From Rhodanobacter soli (lineage in GTDB: Bacteria; Pseudomonadota; Gammaproteobacteria; Xanthomonadales; Rhodanobacteraceae), in contig NZ_JBEPSD010000001.1 in NCBI RefSeq assembly GCF_040548735.1, positions 1,116,001 to 1,180,000 of the forward strand: 64,000 nucleotides of DNA. The letters are read 5' to 3'. A model generated the notes under the pieces. The model searched no databases, was not told the origin of the DNA, and saw only the letters and a program-made list of their open reading frames with translations. Both the position numbers and the translations under genes were made by a program. Within the stretch, counting starts at the first letter, position 1; the number at the start of each line of letters is the position of its first letter. Shown here one piece after another: positions 1-10,074 of the stretch.

Positions 1-627
1 GACCAGGCACACGCCCAGCTCGCGCTCGTCGTCGGTCAGCACCGCCTTCGCGCTGGCGACGGCCGACGGCACCAGTTCGTCCACGGTGAGGCCGCAGCGC
101 TGGATGCACTTGGTGACGTTCTGCACCGCCGCCGCCGCGCCGGTGACCAGGTGCACGTTAGCCTCCAGCCGCACGCCACTCATGCCGATCGGCGCACGGA
201 TGCCATCCTGGCCGTCGATGCGGTATTCCTGCGACTCCTTGTAGAGCACCTTGCGGTCGGCCGGGATCGCCACCGCGCTGGCCGCCTCCAGCACCTGCTC
301 CAGGTCGCTGGCGGTGACCTCGCGGTCGCGGATCGCCGCATTGCCGTGCGAATTGCGGGTTTCCAGGTGGCTGCCGGAGATCGACGCATAGACCGAGCGG
401 ATGTCGCAGCCGGCCATCAGTTCGGCCTCCTCCACCGCGCGCTGTATCGAGTGCACGGTCGATTCGATGTCGACCACCGAGCCGCGCTTCATGCCGCGCG
501 AGACGTGGGTGCCGATGCCGATCACGGTGATCGGTTCGCCCGGCTCGTACTCGCCGACGATCGCCACCACCTTCGAGGTGCCGATGTCGAGCCCGACCAC
601 CAATTGCTTGTCATTGCGCGGCTTCAT
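1..627 (-). CDS. ftsA: Cell division protein FtsA, N-terminal part (truncated by window edge)
   Basis: FtsA is the actin-like ATPase that tethers FtsZ to the inner membrane at the division site. The minus strand gives an open frame of 209 codons from an ATG at 627 that runs off the window start. Its N-terminus reads KQLVVGLDIGTSKVVAIVGE, the actin-fold phosphate-1 motif (DIGTSK) of FtsA, followed by a GMKRGSVVD stretch typical of the 1C domain entry. The ATG overlaps the ftsQ stop (ATGA), so translation is probably coupled. It is the last dcw gene visible; ftsZ would be expected beyond the edge. The C-terminal membrane-targeting helix cannot be seen. Confidence 0.95.
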   Translation of the reverse strand, partial: MKPRNDKQLVVGLDIGTSKVVAIVGEYEPGEPITVIGIGTHVSRGMKRGSVVDIESTVHSIQRAVEEAELMAGCDIRSVYASISGSHLETRNSHGNAAIRDREVTASDLEQVLEAASAVAIPADRKVLYKESQEYRIDGQDGIRAPIGMSGVRLEANVHLVTGAAAAVQNVTKCIQRCGLTVDELVPSAVASAKAVLTDDERELGVCLV

Positions 628-1358
628 GAGCGGGGCGAACCTCCAGCGTTGACGGCGGCCGTCTGCGGCCAGCGCACGGCGAATCCATTGGTGTAGCGAA
701 GATCGGCGTAGGCGAAGCCGTCGGTGTGGCCGGCGATCAGCTGCGGGTAGACGTCGAGGAAGCGACGCAGCCGGCGCCCGGCGTACTCGCGGTCGCCGAT
801 CACGATCTGCGCGCCGTCCGCCATGCTCACGCTCCAGCTGCCACGGTCGGTCAGCGCCACGCCGGTGATCTGCAGTTGAGTGCCGGCGAATGCCTTGCGG
901 GTTTCCGCATAGAAGCTGACCACCTCGGCCAGCCGTGCATCCGGGCCGTGCAGGCTCGGCAGCGCGCCGACGCCATCCATGCCCGGCGCATCGAACACCA
1001 GGCCTTGCCGGCTGATCAGCTGCTTGTCGTTCCAGCGTGCGAACGGCTGGCGCTCGTAGATGCGCAACTGCAGGGTGTCCGGCCAGCGCTTGCGCGCCTC
1101 GACAGACTCCACCCACGGCAGCGCGGCGACGGCCTTCTGCACCGCATCGAGATCCAGCGCGAAGAAGCCCTTGCCCAGGCGCGGCCGCACCGCGGCGCGG
1201 ATGTCGTCCGCGCTGACGTGCTTGAACTCGGCCTGCACCGTCAGCTGGGTCACCGGCCAGCGCCCGGCTGCAAACCACCCGCGCAGCACGCCGACGATCG
1301 GCAGCGCGACCAGCGCGATGGCGAGGCACCAGGCGACGAGGCGGATGGTTCCTTTCAC
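624..1358 (-). CDS. ftsQ: Cell division protein FtsQ
   Basis: FtsQ is a bitopic divisome protein that bridges early and late division proteins through FtsB and FtsL. The 244-residue product has a short cytoplasmic start, one hydrophobic segment (about residues 5-24, [19 protein letters not shown]), then a POTRA-like stretch beginning near [20 protein letters not shown]. The start chosen is the GTG at 1358, which overlaps the ddlB stop. An upstream in-frame extension would lie wholly inside ddlB and has no FtsQ character. The 3' end overlaps the ftsA ATG by four bases. Length and place between ddlB and ftsA fit the family. Confidence 0.93.
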   Translation of the reverse strand: MKGTIRLVAWCLAIALVALPIVGVLRGWFAAGRWPVTQLTVQAEFKHVSADDIRAAVRPRLGKGFFALDLDAVQKAVAALPWVESVEARKRWPDTLQLRIYERQPFARWNDKQLISRQGLVFDAPGMDGVGALPSLHGPDARLAEVVSFYAETRKAFAGTQLQITGVALTDRGSWSVSMADGAQIVIGDREYAGRRLRRFLDVYPQLIAGHTDGFAYADLRYTNGFAVRWPQTAAVNAGGSPRS

Positions 1359-2296
1359 ATGCCCTCCCGGAAACTGGTTTCCAGCACGCGCCAGCACAGT
1401 TCCTGGTAGTCGATGCCGGCCGCCTTGGCCGCCTTCGGCACCAGCGAGTGCGAGGTCATGCCCGGCGCGGTGTTCACTTCCAGCAGCCAGTTGCGGCCGG
1501 CGCGGTCGCGCATCACGTCGACGCGGCCCCAGCCGGCGCAACCCAGTGCATCGAACGCCTGCAGCGACAGCGTGCGCAGTTCCGCTTCGGCGTCGCCCTC
1601 CAGACCGGGGCACAGGTACAGGGTGTCTTCGGCGATGTACTTCGCGTTGTAGTCGTAGAACGCGCCCTTCGGCACGATGTGGATGCTGGGCAGCACCTCG
1701 CGGCCGAGGATGCTGACGGTCAGCTCGTCACCCTCGATCAGGGTTTCCATCAGCAGGTCGCCCGGATACTTCGCGGCCAGCTCCACCGCCTGGTCCAGCT
1801 GCGCCTCCTCGAACACGCGGGTGACACCCACGCTGGAACCCTCGCAGGCCGGCTTCACGATCAACGGGAAGCCGATCTGTTTCGCCGCCGCATGCACATC
1901 CGCGCCGCGCGGCAACGCCACGAACTTCGGCGTCGGCAGGCCAAGCGACTGCCACACGCGTTTCGAGCGCGTCTTGTCCATCGACAACGCCGAGCCCAGC
2001 ACGCCCGAGCCGGTGTACGGCACGTCGAGCGCCTCCAGCGCGCCCTGCAGCACGCCGTCCTCGCCACCGCCATGCTGGCCGTGCAGGATGTTGAACACGC
2101 GCGCGAAGCGGTCGGTGCGCAGTGCGTCGAGCAGCGCCGGGATGCCGTCGATCGCATGCGCGTCCACGCCGCGCGCCCTGAGCGCCTCCAGCACGTTGCG
2201 GCCGGAATCCAGCGAGACCTCGCGCTCGGCCGAGCTGCCGCCCATCGCCACGGCGACGCGACCAAACCGGGCAGGATCCGTGATCTTCATGCTCAC
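1355..2296 (-). CDS. ddlB: D-alanine--D-alanine ligase
   Basis: Joins two D-alanines with ATP to make the dipeptide that MurF adds to the peptidoglycan precursor. The 313-residue protein is an ATP-grasp enzyme. The N-terminal domain carries [19 protein letters not shown], with the Glu/Ser pair of the Ddl family. The centre has [15 protein letters not shown] (ATP-binding lysine and Gly-rich loop), and the C-terminus has [15 protein letters not shown], the metal-binding Glu/Asn and closing loop. The GTG at 2296 overlaps the murC stop (GTGA) and has GAGG eight bases upstream; an ATG two codons in is the alternative. It lies between murC and ftsQ, the classical dcw position. Confidence 0.96.
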   Translation of the reverse strand: MSMKITDPARFGRVAVAMGGSSAEREVSLDSGRNVLEALRARGVDAHAIDGIPALLDALRTDRFARVFNILHGQHGGGEDGVLQGALEALDVPYTGSGVLGSALSMDKTRSKRVWQSLGLPTPKFVALPRGADVHAAAKQIGFPLIVKPACEGSSVGVTRVFEEAQLDQAVELAAKYPGDLLMETLIEGDELTVSILGREVLPSIHIVPKGAFYDYNAKYIAEDTLYLCPGLEGDAEAELRTLSLQAFDALGCAGWGRVDVMRDRAGRNWLLEVNTAPGMTSHSLVPKAAKAAGIDYQELCWRVLETSFREGM

Positions 2297-3732
2297 TTGC
2301 TTGTCCTCAGGTTGCCGAGCTGGGCCAGCTCGACCGCCGCCGCGCCGATGTCGCCGGCACCCAGCAGCAGCAACAGATCACCGTCGCGCAGCAGCGCCGG
2401 CAGGGTTTCCTTCAGCTCGCGCGGATGCTCGACCAGCACCGGATCGACCTTGCCGCGCGCGCGCACCGCGCGCGCCAGGGCGCGGCCGTCGGCGCCGGCG
2501 ATCGGCGCCTCGCCGGCCGGGTAGACGTCGGTCAGCACCAGCACGTCGACCTCGGCCAGCACGTTGGCGAAGTCGTCCAGCAGGTCGCGCGTGCGGCTGT
2601 AGCGGTGCGGCTGGAAACCGACCACCAGGCGGCGCTCGGGCCAGCCGCCGCGGGCGGCGGCGAACACCGCGGCCAGCTCGCGTGGGTGATGGCCGTAGTC
2701 GTCGACCAGCAGCACGTGGCCCTGGTCCAGCGCAATCTCGCCGCGCCGATGGAAGCGCCGGCCGACACCCTGGAAGTTCTCCAGCGCACGCGCCAGCGCC
2801 TCCGCCTCCACGCCAAGCTGCCAGCCGATCGCGGACGCGGCCAGCGCGTTCAGCACGTTGTGCCGGCCCGGCAGGTTGAGCTTCACCGGCAGCGCTTCAT
2901 CGCGACCCGGCAGCAACAGGTCGAAGTGCATCTCGAAGCCGTGCTGGCTTACGTTCAACGCGCGCACGTCGGCGTCCGCGGTGTCGATGCCATAGGTCAT
3001 CACGCGGCGGGTGGTGGACTTCGCCAGTTCGGCCACCTCGGGGTCGTCCACGCACAGCACGGCCAGGCCGTAGAACGGGAGCCGGTGCAGGAAATCGGCG
3101 AACGCCTTCTTCACCTCGGCGAAATCGCCGTGGTAGTTCTCCAGGTGATCGGCGTCGATGTTGGTGACCGCGGCGATCACCGGCGACAGCAGCAGGAACG
3201 AGCCATCGGATTCGTCGGCTTCCGCGACCAGGTACTGGCCGGTGCCGAGTCGCGCGTTCGCGCCGGCCGCGTTGAGCTGGCCGCCGATCACGAAGGTCGG
3301 GTCGTAGCCGGCCTCGGCCAGCACGCTGGCGGTGAGGCTGGTGGTGGTGGTCTTGCCATGCGTGCCGGCGATCGCCACGCCGCGGCGGAAGCGCATCAGC
3401 TCGCCCAGCATCTCCGCGCGCGGAATCACCGGGATGCGCGCCGCGCGGGCCGCGACCAGCTCCGGGTTGTCCTGCTTGATCGCGCTCGAGGTCACCACCA
3501 CGTCGGCGTCGCCGATGTTCTCCACGGCATGGCCGACATGCACGACGATGCCCAGCTGCTGCAGCCGCTGCGCGGTCGGCGAATGCGCGCGGTCGGAACC
3601 GGACACCGCATAGCCAAGGTTGTGCAGCACTTCGGCGATGCCGCTCATGCCGACACCGCCGATACCGATGAAGTGCACCCGGCGGAACGTGCTCATCGGG
3701 TCTTCGTGTGCGTGCAACCTGCGCGGCGTCAT
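2293..3732 (-). CDS. murC: UDP-N-acetylmuramate--L-alanine ligase
   Basis: First of the Mur ligases: adds L-alanine to UDP-MurNAc in the cytoplasm. The 479-residue protein shows the Rossmann-type [17 protein letters not shown] near residues 20-36, the P-loop [10 protein letters not shown] near 122-131, and the C-terminal domain with [10 protein letters not shown]. The ATG at 3732 was chosen because a strong Shine-Dalgarno (GGAGGT, 6 bases away) precedes it and it overlaps the murG stop. A second ATG at 3696 (MSTFRRVHF) would remove a 12-residue extension and cannot be excluded. It is flanked by murG and ddlB in the dcw operon. Confidence 0.96.
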   Translation of the reverse strand: MTPRRLHAHEDPMSTFRRVHFIGIGGVGMSGIAEVLHNLGYAVSGSDRAHSPTAQRLQQLGIVVHVGHAVENIGDADVVVTSSAIKQDNPELVAARAARIPVIPRAEMLGELMRFRRGVAIAGTHGKTTTTSLTASVLAEAGYDPTFVIGGQLNAAGANARLGTGQYLVAEADESDGSFLLLSPVIAAVTNIDADHLENYHGDFAEVKKAFADFLHRLPFYGLAVLCVDDPEVAELAKSTTRRVMTYGIDTADADVRALNVSQHGFEMHFDLLLPGRDEALPVKLNLPGRHNVLNALAASAIGWQLGVEAEALARALENFQGVGRRFHRRGEIALDQGHVLLVDDYGHHPRELAAVFAAARGGWPERRLVVGFQPHRYSRTRDLLDDFANVLAEVDVLVLTDVYPAGEAPIAGADGRALARAVRARGKVDPVLVEHPRELKETLPALLRDGDLLLLLGAGDIGAAAVELAQLGNLRTSK

Positions 3733-4802
3733 GCGGCCACCTCCAGGCAGGCGCGCGCGATGACCTGCGCCGCGTCGGGTTTGGCCAGCGTGCGCGCGGC
3801 TTCGGCCATCGCCAGCAGGCGGCTGCGATCACCCAGCAACGACTCCAGTCGCTGCGCCAGAATCTGTACGTCCAGCTCGTTCTCCTGCATCAGTTCGGCG
3901 GCTCCGGCCGCCATCAGTACTTCGGCATTGCGCGTCTGGTGGTCGTCCACCGCGTGCGGGAACGGCACCAGCACGGCGCCCAGCCCGGCCGCAGCCAGTT
4001 CGGCCAGGGTCAGCGCGCCGGCGCGGCAGACGGCCAGGTCGGCCCAGCCATAGGTGCCGGCCATGTCGTCGATGAAGGCAACCACCTGCGCCTCGACGCC
4101 AGCCTTCGCATACGCCGCACGCGCTTCGTCGAGACCGCGGCTGCCGCACTGGTGCAGCACCTCGGGACGTTGCACCGGGGTCAATTGCGCCAGCGCCTGC
4201 GGCAACACCAGGTTCAGCGCGCGGGCGCCGAGGCTGCCGCCCAGTACCAGCAAGCGCGGCTTGCCGTCGCGCCCGGCCATGCGCTCGGCCGGCGGCGGCA
4301 ACGCGGCGATCGCCTCGCGCACCGGATTGCCGACCCACTCGGCCCGCGGCAAGGCATCGGCGAAACCGGCCAGCACGCGCTTCGCCAGTCCGGCCAGCCT
4401 GCGGTTGGTGAACCCGGCCACGCGGTTCTGCTCGTGCACCAGCAGCGGCCGGCGCAACAGCCATGCGGCGAGGCCGCCGGGGCCGGCCACGTAGCCGCCC
4501 ATCGACAACACGCTGCGCGGCTGCACCTGGCGCAGCACGGCCAGCGAGGCGAACAACGCGCGCAGCAGCATCAGCGGCGCCAGCAGCCGGGTCCTGATGC
4601 TCTTGCCGCGCAGGCCGCCGACGGCCACGGTGTGCAGCTCGATCCGCTGCGCCGGCACCACCTTCGTCTCCATCCCGCCGACCGCGCCCAGCCACACCAC
4701 CGGCACGCCCTGCGCACGCAGGCACTCGGCTACCGCAAGGCCGGGGAAGATGTGGCCGCCGGTGCCGCCGGCCATGATCAGCACGGGCGCTTGCGTGCTC
4801 AT
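3729..4802 (-). CDS. murG: UDP-GlcNAc--undecaprenyl-pyrophosphoryl-MurNAc-pentapeptide GlcNAc transferase
   Basis: Membrane-associated GT-B glycosyltransferase that converts lipid I to lipid II. The 357-residue product starts [20 protein letters not shown], with the first glycine-rich loop GGTGGH at 12-17. It later has [23 protein letters not shown] and [31 protein letters not shown], all characteristic of MurG. The ATG at 4802 overlaps the ftsW stop by four bases. The length matches E. coli MurG (355). Confidence 0.97.
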   Translation of the reverse strand: MSTQAPVLIMAGGTGGHIFPGLAVAECLRAQGVPVVWLGAVGGMETKVVPAQRIELHTVAVGGLRGKSIRTRLLAPLMLLRALFASLAVLRQVQPRSVLSMGGYVAGPGGLAAWLLRRPLLVHEQNRVAGFTNRRLAGLAKRVLAGFADALPRAEWVGNPVREAIAALPPPAERMAGRDGKPRLLVLGGSLGARALNLVLPQALAQLTPVQRPEVLHQCGSRGLDEARAAYAKAGVEAQVVAFIDDMAGTYGWADLAVCRAGALTLAELAAAGLGAVLVPFPHAVDDHQTRNAEVLMAAGAAELMQENELDVQILAQRLESLLGDRSRLLAMAEAARTLAKPDAAQVIARACLEVAA

Positions 4803-6040
4803 GCGGCCACCGCCTCGCGCGGCTTCGCCGCAACATTCGCATCGGCGGCGACCACCGCCGCCGGCATCCGCGTGGCCATCTGCCGCGCGTCCAGCGCACG
4901 GTTGATCTCGTAGGTGGCGCGCAGCAGCACGCCGGCCATGGCGCAGGTCAGCACCATCGACGAGCCGCCGTAGCTGATCAGCGGCAGAGTGAGTCCCTTG
5001 GTCGGCAGGGCGCCCAGGTTCACGCCGACCGACACGAACGCCTGCATCGCCAGCATCAGCGAGATACCGAACGCGACGTAGCCGGCAAAGCGCTGGCCGA
5101 CCTCGACGCCCTTCAGGCCCAGGTACAGGCCGCGTCCTACCGCCAGTCCGAACAAGCCGATCACCAGCAGCACGCCGGCCAGGCCCAGTTCCTCGCCGAT
5201 CACCGCAAAGATGAAATCGGTATGCGCCTCCGGCAGGTAGGACAGCTTCAGCACGCTGGAGCCCAACCCCACCCCGGTCCATTCGCCGCGGCCGATCGCC
5301 ATCAGCGACTGGGTCAGCTGGAAGCCATCGTTGAACGGGTCCTTCCACGGATCCATGAACGAGGTCAGCCGCTTCATGCGGTAGCTCTCGCCGGTCGCCG
5401 CCACGTACAGCAGCGGCATCAGCGGCAGGCCCATCAGGAACAGGAAGATCGGCCGCGCGCCGCCCAGCCAGACCATCGCGATGGTTACCGCGATCACCAG
5501 CGTGGCCGAGCCGAAGTCCGGCTGCGCCAGCAACAGCAGCACGATCATGCCGGCGACCAGCACCGGCTTGAACAGGCCCAGGAACTTCGTCTCCACGTTC
5601 TCGCGGTGACGCACCAGGTAGCTGGCCACATAGACCACCAGAATGAGTTTTACCGCCTCGACCGGCTGGAACGTGGTGACCAGCAGGTTCAGCCAGCGCC
5701 GCGCGCCGTTGATGCGCAGGCCGAGGTGCGGCACGAACACCGCCAGCAGCATCAGGAACGCCAACGCCAGCAGCGGGAACGCATATTTTTCCAGCAGCTT
5801 CAGCTCGGTGCGCATCGCCATGCCGGCGGCGAACAGACCCAGGCCGAGGAACAGCAGGTGCTTCTTCAGGAAATAGAACGCGCCGATGTGCTGGCTGTCC
5901 GCCACCGCGATCGAGCTCGACGTCACCATCACCACGCCCACGCTGGCCAGCCCGATCAGCGCGACCAGCAGCCACAGGTCGAAGCTGCCGCGCGGTCCGG
6001 TACGGCGTTTGGCTTGGGTGGTGGCGTCGAAGATCGGCAT
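4799..6040 (-). CDS. ftsW: Lipid II polymerase / SEDS protein FtsW
   Basis: SEDS-family glycosyltransferase that polymerises lipid II at the septum together with FtsI. The 413-residue protein has a short Arg-rich cytoplasmic start, then about ten hydrophobic segments. Family signatures include RRWLNL near the middle (INGARRWLNLLVTTFQPVEAVKL), FIFAVIGEELGLAG, and LPLISYGGSSMVLT near the C-terminus. The ATG at 6040 shares one base with the mraY stop (TGATG). murD, which sits between mraY and ftsW in E. coli, is absent here. Confidence 0.96.
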   Translation of the reverse strand: MPIFDATTQAKRRTGPRGSFDLWLLVALIGLASVGVVMVTSSSIAVADSQHIGAFYFLKKHLLFLGLGLFAAGMAMRTELKLLEKYAFPLLALAFLMLLAVFVPHLGLRINGARRWLNLLVTTFQPVEAVKLILVVYVASYLVRHRENVETKFLGLFKPVLVAGMIVLLLLAQPDFGSATLVIAVTIAMVWLGGARPIFLFLMGLPLMPLLYVAATGESYRMKRLTSFMDPWKDPFNDGFQLTQSLMAIGRGEWTGVGLGSSVLKLSYLPEAHTDFIFAVIGEELGLAGVLLVIGLFGLAVGRGLYLGLKGVEVGQRFAGYVAFGISLMLAMQAFVSVGVNLGALPTKGLTLPLISYGGSSMVLTCAMAGVLLRATYEINRALDARQMATRMPAAVVAADANVAAKPREAVAA

Positions 6041-7143
6041 CAGCGCACCTTCAACGTGGCAAGACCGACCAGCACCAGCACCACGCTGATGATCCAGAAG
6101 CGCACGATCACGCGCGGTTCGGGCCAGCCCTTCAATTCGAAGTGGTGGTGGATCGGCGCCATCCGGAACACGCGCTTGCCGGTGAGCTTGAAGCTCGCCA
6201 CCTGGATCATCACCGACGCGGTTTCCATCACGAACACGCCGCCCATCACCAGCAGCACGACCTCCTGGCGCACGATCACCGCCACGCAACCGAGCGCCGC
6301 ACCCATCGCCAGCGCGCCGACGTCGCCCATGAACACCTGCGCCGGATACGTGTTGAACCACAGGAAGCCCAGCCCCGCGCCGGCCAGCGCGCCGGTGAAG
6401 ATCGCCAGCTCGCCCGCGCCGGGAATCGAGGGGATGCCCAGGTATTCGGAGAACACCTTGTTGCCGGCCAGGTAGGCGAACACGCCGAGCGCGCCGGAGA
6501 CCAGCACGGTGGGCATGATCGCCAGGCCGTCCAGCCCGTCGGTGAGGTTCACCGCGTTGGAGAAGCCCACGATCATGAAGTAGGTGATCACCACGAAGAA
6601 CAACCCCAGCGGCAACACCACGTGCTTGAACAGCGGCACGTACAGCGCGGTCTCCGCCACCGGCAGGCCGGCGGCTGCCGCATGCGGCGCGGTGTAGTAC
6701 AGGAACAGCGCCGCGCCGAGGCCGAACACGGACTGCCAGAAGTATTTCCAGCGGCTGGCCAGGCCACGGCTGTCCTTCAGCACCAGCTTGCGGTAGTCGT
6801 CGTAGAAGCCGATCGCACCGAAGCTCAGCAGCACCGCCAGCACCACCCACACGTAACGGTTGTGCAGGTCGGCCCACAGCAAGGTGGCGACGGTGACCGA
6901 AAGCAGGATCATCACGCCGCCCATGGTCGGCGTGCCGGCCTTGACCAGGTGTGTCTGCGGACCGTCGCTGCGCACCACCTGGCCGGCCTTCAGCGCGGCC
7001 AGCCGGTTGATCAGCCACGGCCCGTACAGCAGCGACAGCGACAGCGCGGTGAGCGCAGCCATGATCGTGCGGAAGGTGATGTACTGGAACAGATGCAGCG
7101 CGGTGAAATGCCGTGCCATCCAGTCGGCCAGTTCAAGCAGCAT
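6040..7143 (-). CDS. mraY: Phospho-N-acetylmuramoyl-pentapeptide-transferase MraY
   Basis: Integral membrane enzyme that transfers phospho-MurNAc-pentapeptide to undecaprenyl phosphate, forming lipid I. The 367-residue protein aligns from its N-terminus with E. coli MraY. It shows [22 protein letters not shown] near 55-76, the catalytic double Asp in FYDDYRK (about 113-119), [13 protein letters not shown], and the [11 protein letters not shown] loop near the C-terminus, with about ten membrane helices. The ATG at 7143 (MLLELADWM) matches the usual start; an ATG ten codons upstream (7173) is less likely. It overlaps murF by 11 bases. Confidence 0.97.
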   Translation of the reverse strand: MLLELADWMARHFTALHLFQYITFRTIMAALTALSLSLLYGPWLINRLAALKAGQVVRSDGPQTHLVKAGTPTMGGVMILLSVTVATLLWADLHNRYVWVVLAVLLSFGAIGFYDDYRKLVLKDSRGLASRWKYFWQSVFGLGAALFLYYTAPHAAAAGLPVAETALYVPLFKHVVLPLGLFFVVITYFMIVGFSNAVNLTDGLDGLAIMPTVLVSGALGVFAYLAGNKVFSEYLGIPSIPGAGELAIFTGALAGAGLGFLWFNTYPAQVFMGDVGALAMGAALGCVAVIVRQEVVLLVMGGVFVMETASVMIQVASFKLTGKRVFRMAPIHHHFELKGWPEPRVIVRFWIISVVLVLVGLATLKVR

Positions 7144-8515
7144 CGGATGCGTCCCCCTTGTTCTTGTCCGCATGACCCGGATGACCGCCGAGCGCCGCCA
7201 CCACCCGCTCCATGCCAGCCGAACGCGAGCCCTTCACCAGGCAGGTGACGCCGGCGTGCAACTGCGCCTGCAGCGCGGCGATCAGCGTGGCCTTGTCGTC
7301 GAAATGCTCGCCGCCCGCGCCGAAGGCCTCGACCGTGGCCACGCCGAACGGGCCCACCGCGAACAGCTGGTCGACGCCGCGTTCGCGGGCGCGTTCACCG
7401 ATACCCGCATGCAGCGCGCGTGCGTCCGCGCCCAGCTCGGCCATGTCGCCGAGCACCAGCCAGCGTTCGCCGCCGGCCAGCAGCAAGGTGTCGATCGCCG
7501 CCGCCATCGAGCTGGGGTTCGCGTTGTAGCTGTCATCGATCAAAGTCCAGCCGCCCTCCATCGTCTCGCGGCGCAGTCGGCCGGCGACGCCGGGCACCTG
7601 CTCCAGCCCGGCCACGATGGTTTCCAGCGGCACCTCAAGCGCCAGCGCCACTGCCGTCGCAGCCAGCGCATTGGCGATGTTGTGGCGCCCAGGCAGCGGC
7701 AACGACACGTCGGCATCGCCCTGCGGCGTGCTCAGCACGAAGCGCGAGCCGTCCACGCGCTGCTCGACGATGTCGGCACCGACGTCGGCCGGCTGCTCGA
7801 GACCGAAGCGCAGTTGCCTGCGCGCGCCGGCCAGGCCGCCGAAGAAACTGGCGAACGCGTCGTCTGCGTTGATGATCGCGATGCCGTCCGCCGGCAAGGC
7901 CTGGTACAGCGCGCCCTTGGTCTCGGCCACGCCCTCGATGCTGCCCATGCGTGCAAGATGCGCCGGCGCGATGAGCGTGACGAGGCCGATATCTGGCCGT
8001 GCGATGGCAGCCAGGTAGGCGATGTCGCCCGGCTTGCCGGCGCCCATCTCGAACACCGCGTATTCGGTGTCCCGCGGCATCGAGAGCAGGCTCAGCGGCA
8101 GGCCCAGTTCGTTGTTGAAGTTGCCCGCGCTGACATGGGTGCGGCCGTGCCGCGACAGGATCGAGGCCACCAGCGTCTTCACCGTGGTCTTGCCGTTGGA
8201 ACCGGTGATGCCGACCACGCGCACGTCGCGCTGGGCGCGCACCGCGCTGGCCAGGTCGCCCAGCGCCAGCTCGGCGTCGTTCACCAGCACCTGCGGCAGT
8301 TCGCTGTCGACCTTGCGCGTGACCAGCGCGGCAACCGCGCCGCGCGCGGCGGCCTCGCCCAGGTAGTCGTGGCCGTCCGCCCGCTCGCCCTTGATCGCCA
8401 CGAACAGGTCGCCCGGCCGCAGCTTGCGCGTGTCGATGGCGACGCCGGTGATCTCGGCATCGCTGCCAAGCAGGCGGCCGTGGGTCCACACGGCGATGGC
8501 GCTCAGCGACATCAT
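7133..8515 (-). CDS. murF: UDP-MurNAc-tripeptide--D-alanyl-D-alanine ligase
   Basis: Adds D-Ala-D-Ala to UDP-MurNAc-tripeptide, the last cytoplasmic precursor step. The 460-residue protein has the N-terminal UDP-binding region ([27 protein letters not shown]), the P-loop [10 protein letters not shown] at about 102-111, and the central ligase motifs [11 protein letters not shown] and [11 protein letters not shown]. The C-terminal domain contains [11 protein letters not shown] and LGDMAELG. Two ATGs stand in tandem at 8515 and 8512; the first overlaps the murE stop. It precedes mraY, as in other dcw clusters. Confidence 0.96.
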   Translation of the reverse strand: MMSLSAIAVWTHGRLLGSDAEITGVAIDTRKLRPGDLFVAIKGERADGHDYLGEAAARGAVAALVTRKVDSELPQVLVNDAELALGDLASAVRAQRDVRVVGITGSNGKTTVKTLVASILSRHGRTHVSAGNFNNELGLPLSLLSMPRDTEYAVFEMGAGKPGDIAYLAAIARPDIGLVTLIAPAHLARMGSIEGVAETKGALYQALPADGIAIINADDAFASFFGGLAGARRQLRFGLEQPADVGADIVEQRVDGSRFVLSTPQGDADVSLPLPGRHNIANALAATAVALALEVPLETIVAGLEQVPGVAGRLRRETMEGGWTLIDDSYNANPSSMAAAIDTLLLAGGERWLVLGDMAELGADARALHAGIGERARERGVDQLFAVGPFGVATVEAFGAGGEHFDDKATLIAALQAQLHAGVTCLVKGSRSAGMERVVAALGGHPGHADKNKGDASDAA

Positions 8516-10074
8516 GCTCGCGGCTCCTGGCTGATCCGTTCCAGCACGGCATGCGCCACCGCCAGATCGTCGAACGGACGCTTGCCGGTGGCGCCGTCCT
8601 GATAGGTTTCGTGGCCCTTGCCGGCGATCAGCACGACGTCGCCGGCGTGCGCCAGTTGCAACGCGTCGGCGATCGCCACCGCGCGATCGCGCTCCACCGC
8701 CATCGCGCGCGCCGCGGCCATGCCGGCGACGATCTGCGCCACGATCGCGTCGCCGTCTTCGCCGCGCGGGTTGTCGTCGGTGACGATGGCCACATCGGCC
8801 AGCCGCGCCGCGATTTCGCCCATCAACGGACGCTTGCCCGCATCGCGCTCGCCGCCGCAGCCGAACACGCAGATCAGCTTGCCGGCGCAATGCGCGCGCA
8901 CCGCGGTCAGCGCCTGCTCGAGCGCGTCCGGCGTATGCGCGTAATCGACCACCACCAGCGGCTGGCCACGCAGACCACCGAGCCGGCTCATCCGCCCGTT
9001 GACCGGCTGCAATTGCTCGACCGCTTCGACGATGCTCGCGAACGGCTCACCCAGCGCGCCGAGGCAACCCACCACGGCGAGCAGGTTGGCCACGTTGAAG
9101 CGGCCGATCAGATGGCTGCGGATCGCCCGCGTGCCCCACGGCGTGCGCAGCTGGAACGCCAGCCCTTCGGCCGAGGTGACGATCGCGCTGGCGGCGATCT
9201 CCGCCTCGCCGTCGTCGGCCATGCTGAAACGCAGGCGTTGCACGCCGGCGGACAGTTGCGTCGCCAGTTCGCGGCCGAACGCATCGTCGATGTTGATCAC
9301 CGCGCCGCGCAGGCCCGGCCAGGCAAACAGCTTCGCCTTGGCCGCGCCGTAGGCTTCCATGCTGCCGTGGTAGTCCAGGTGGTCGCGGGTGAGATTGGTG
9401 AACGCGGCCACCTCGAAATCCACCGCACCCACGCGGCCCTGCTCCAGCGCGTGCGACGATACCTCCATCGCCACATGGCCGACCCTGGCGTCGCGGAATT
9501 CCGCCAGCAGCGCCTGCACACTGATTGCATCCGGCGTGGTGCGCTCGCCTTCGCGCAACTGGCCATGCACGCCGGCGCCGAGCGTGCCGATCGAGGCCGC
9601 ACGATGGCCGAGCAGGGTCAGCGCCTGCGCCAGCAACTGCACGCAAGAAGTCTTGCCATTGGTGCCGGTGACGCCGACCATCCGCATCGACTCGCTGGGA
9701 CGATTGTAAAAACGCGCGGCGATTTCGCTGACCTGGCCGTGCAAGCCGTCGATCCACAGAACGGGAACCTCACCGACTGCCTGCGGCAGTCGACCCCTTC
9801 CGCCTTCGGCACCTTCCCCTGCAAGCAGGGGAAGGGATTCATTTGGCGCGGGCGCCTCGGCCAGCACCACCCGGGCACCGCGCTGCACGGCGCCGGCGGC
9901 GAAGGTGATGCCATGGGCCTGGCTGCCGCGCAAGGCGAAGAACGCGTCGCCGCGCTGCACCTGGCGCGAATCAAGGGTCAGTCCGGACACCACGATGCGG
10001 CCGGTCTCCGGCGCGGCGGCGATCGGCGCTTCGGCGATGCCCAGCAGCAACTGGTCGAGATGGCCGGTGCTCAT
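8512..10074 (-). CDS. murE: UDP-MurNAc-L-alanyl-D-glutamate--2,6-diaminopimelate ligase
   Basis: Adds meso-diaminopimelate to the peptidoglycan precursor. The 520-residue product has the N-terminal domain (GLTLDSRQVQRGDAFFALRG), a P-loop GVTGTNGKTS at about 134-143, AMEVSSHALEQGR, FTNLTRDHLDYHGSM, and DNPR at about 434-437. DNPR is the motif that marks meso-DAP rather than lysine specificity. Residues about 79-99 are an oddity: they are encoded by a palindromic repeat of the intergenic family, inserted in frame in domain 1 between the conserved VLAEAPAP and VPVLWIDGL stretches. Both ends overlap neighbours (ftsI upstream, murF downstream) by four bases. Confidence 0.95.
   Translation of the reverse strand: MSTGHLDQLLLGIAEAPIAAAPETGRIVVSGLTLDSRQVQRGDAFFALRGSQAHGITFAAGAVQRGARVVLAEAPAPNESLPLLAGEGAEGGRGRLPQAVGEVPVLWIDGLHGQVSEIAARFYNRPSESMRMVGVTGTNGKTSCVQLLAQALTLLGHRAASIGTLGAGVHGQLREGERTTPDAISVQALLAEFRDARVGHVAMEVSSHALEQGRVGAVDFEVAAFTNLTRDHLDYHGSMEAYGAAKAKLFAWPGLRGAVINIDDAFGRELATQLSAGVQRLRFSMADDGEAEIAASAIVTSAEGLAFQLRTPWGTRAIRSHLIGRFNVANLLAVVGCLGALGEPFASIVEAVEQLQPVNGRMSRLGGLRGQPLVVVDYAHTPDALEQALTAVRAHCAGKLICVFGCGGERDAGKRPLMGEIAARLADVAIVTDDNPRGEDGDAIVAQIVAGMAAARAMAVERDRAVAIADALQLAHAGDVVLIAGKGHETYQDGATGKRPFDDLAVAHAVLERISQEPRA
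9778..9840. repeat. Palindromic repeat inserted in frame in murE
   Basis: An 11-base arm CCTTCCCCTGC (9812-9822) is separated by AA from its perfect complement (9825-9835). The core CCCCTGCAAGCAGGGG is the same as that in the intergenic hairpin clusters at 47.1 and 49.9 kb. The flanking bases at 9793-9812 also resemble the repeat edges. The segment keeps the reading frame and adds about 21 residues rich in Gly, Leu and Glu. Confidence 0.8.
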
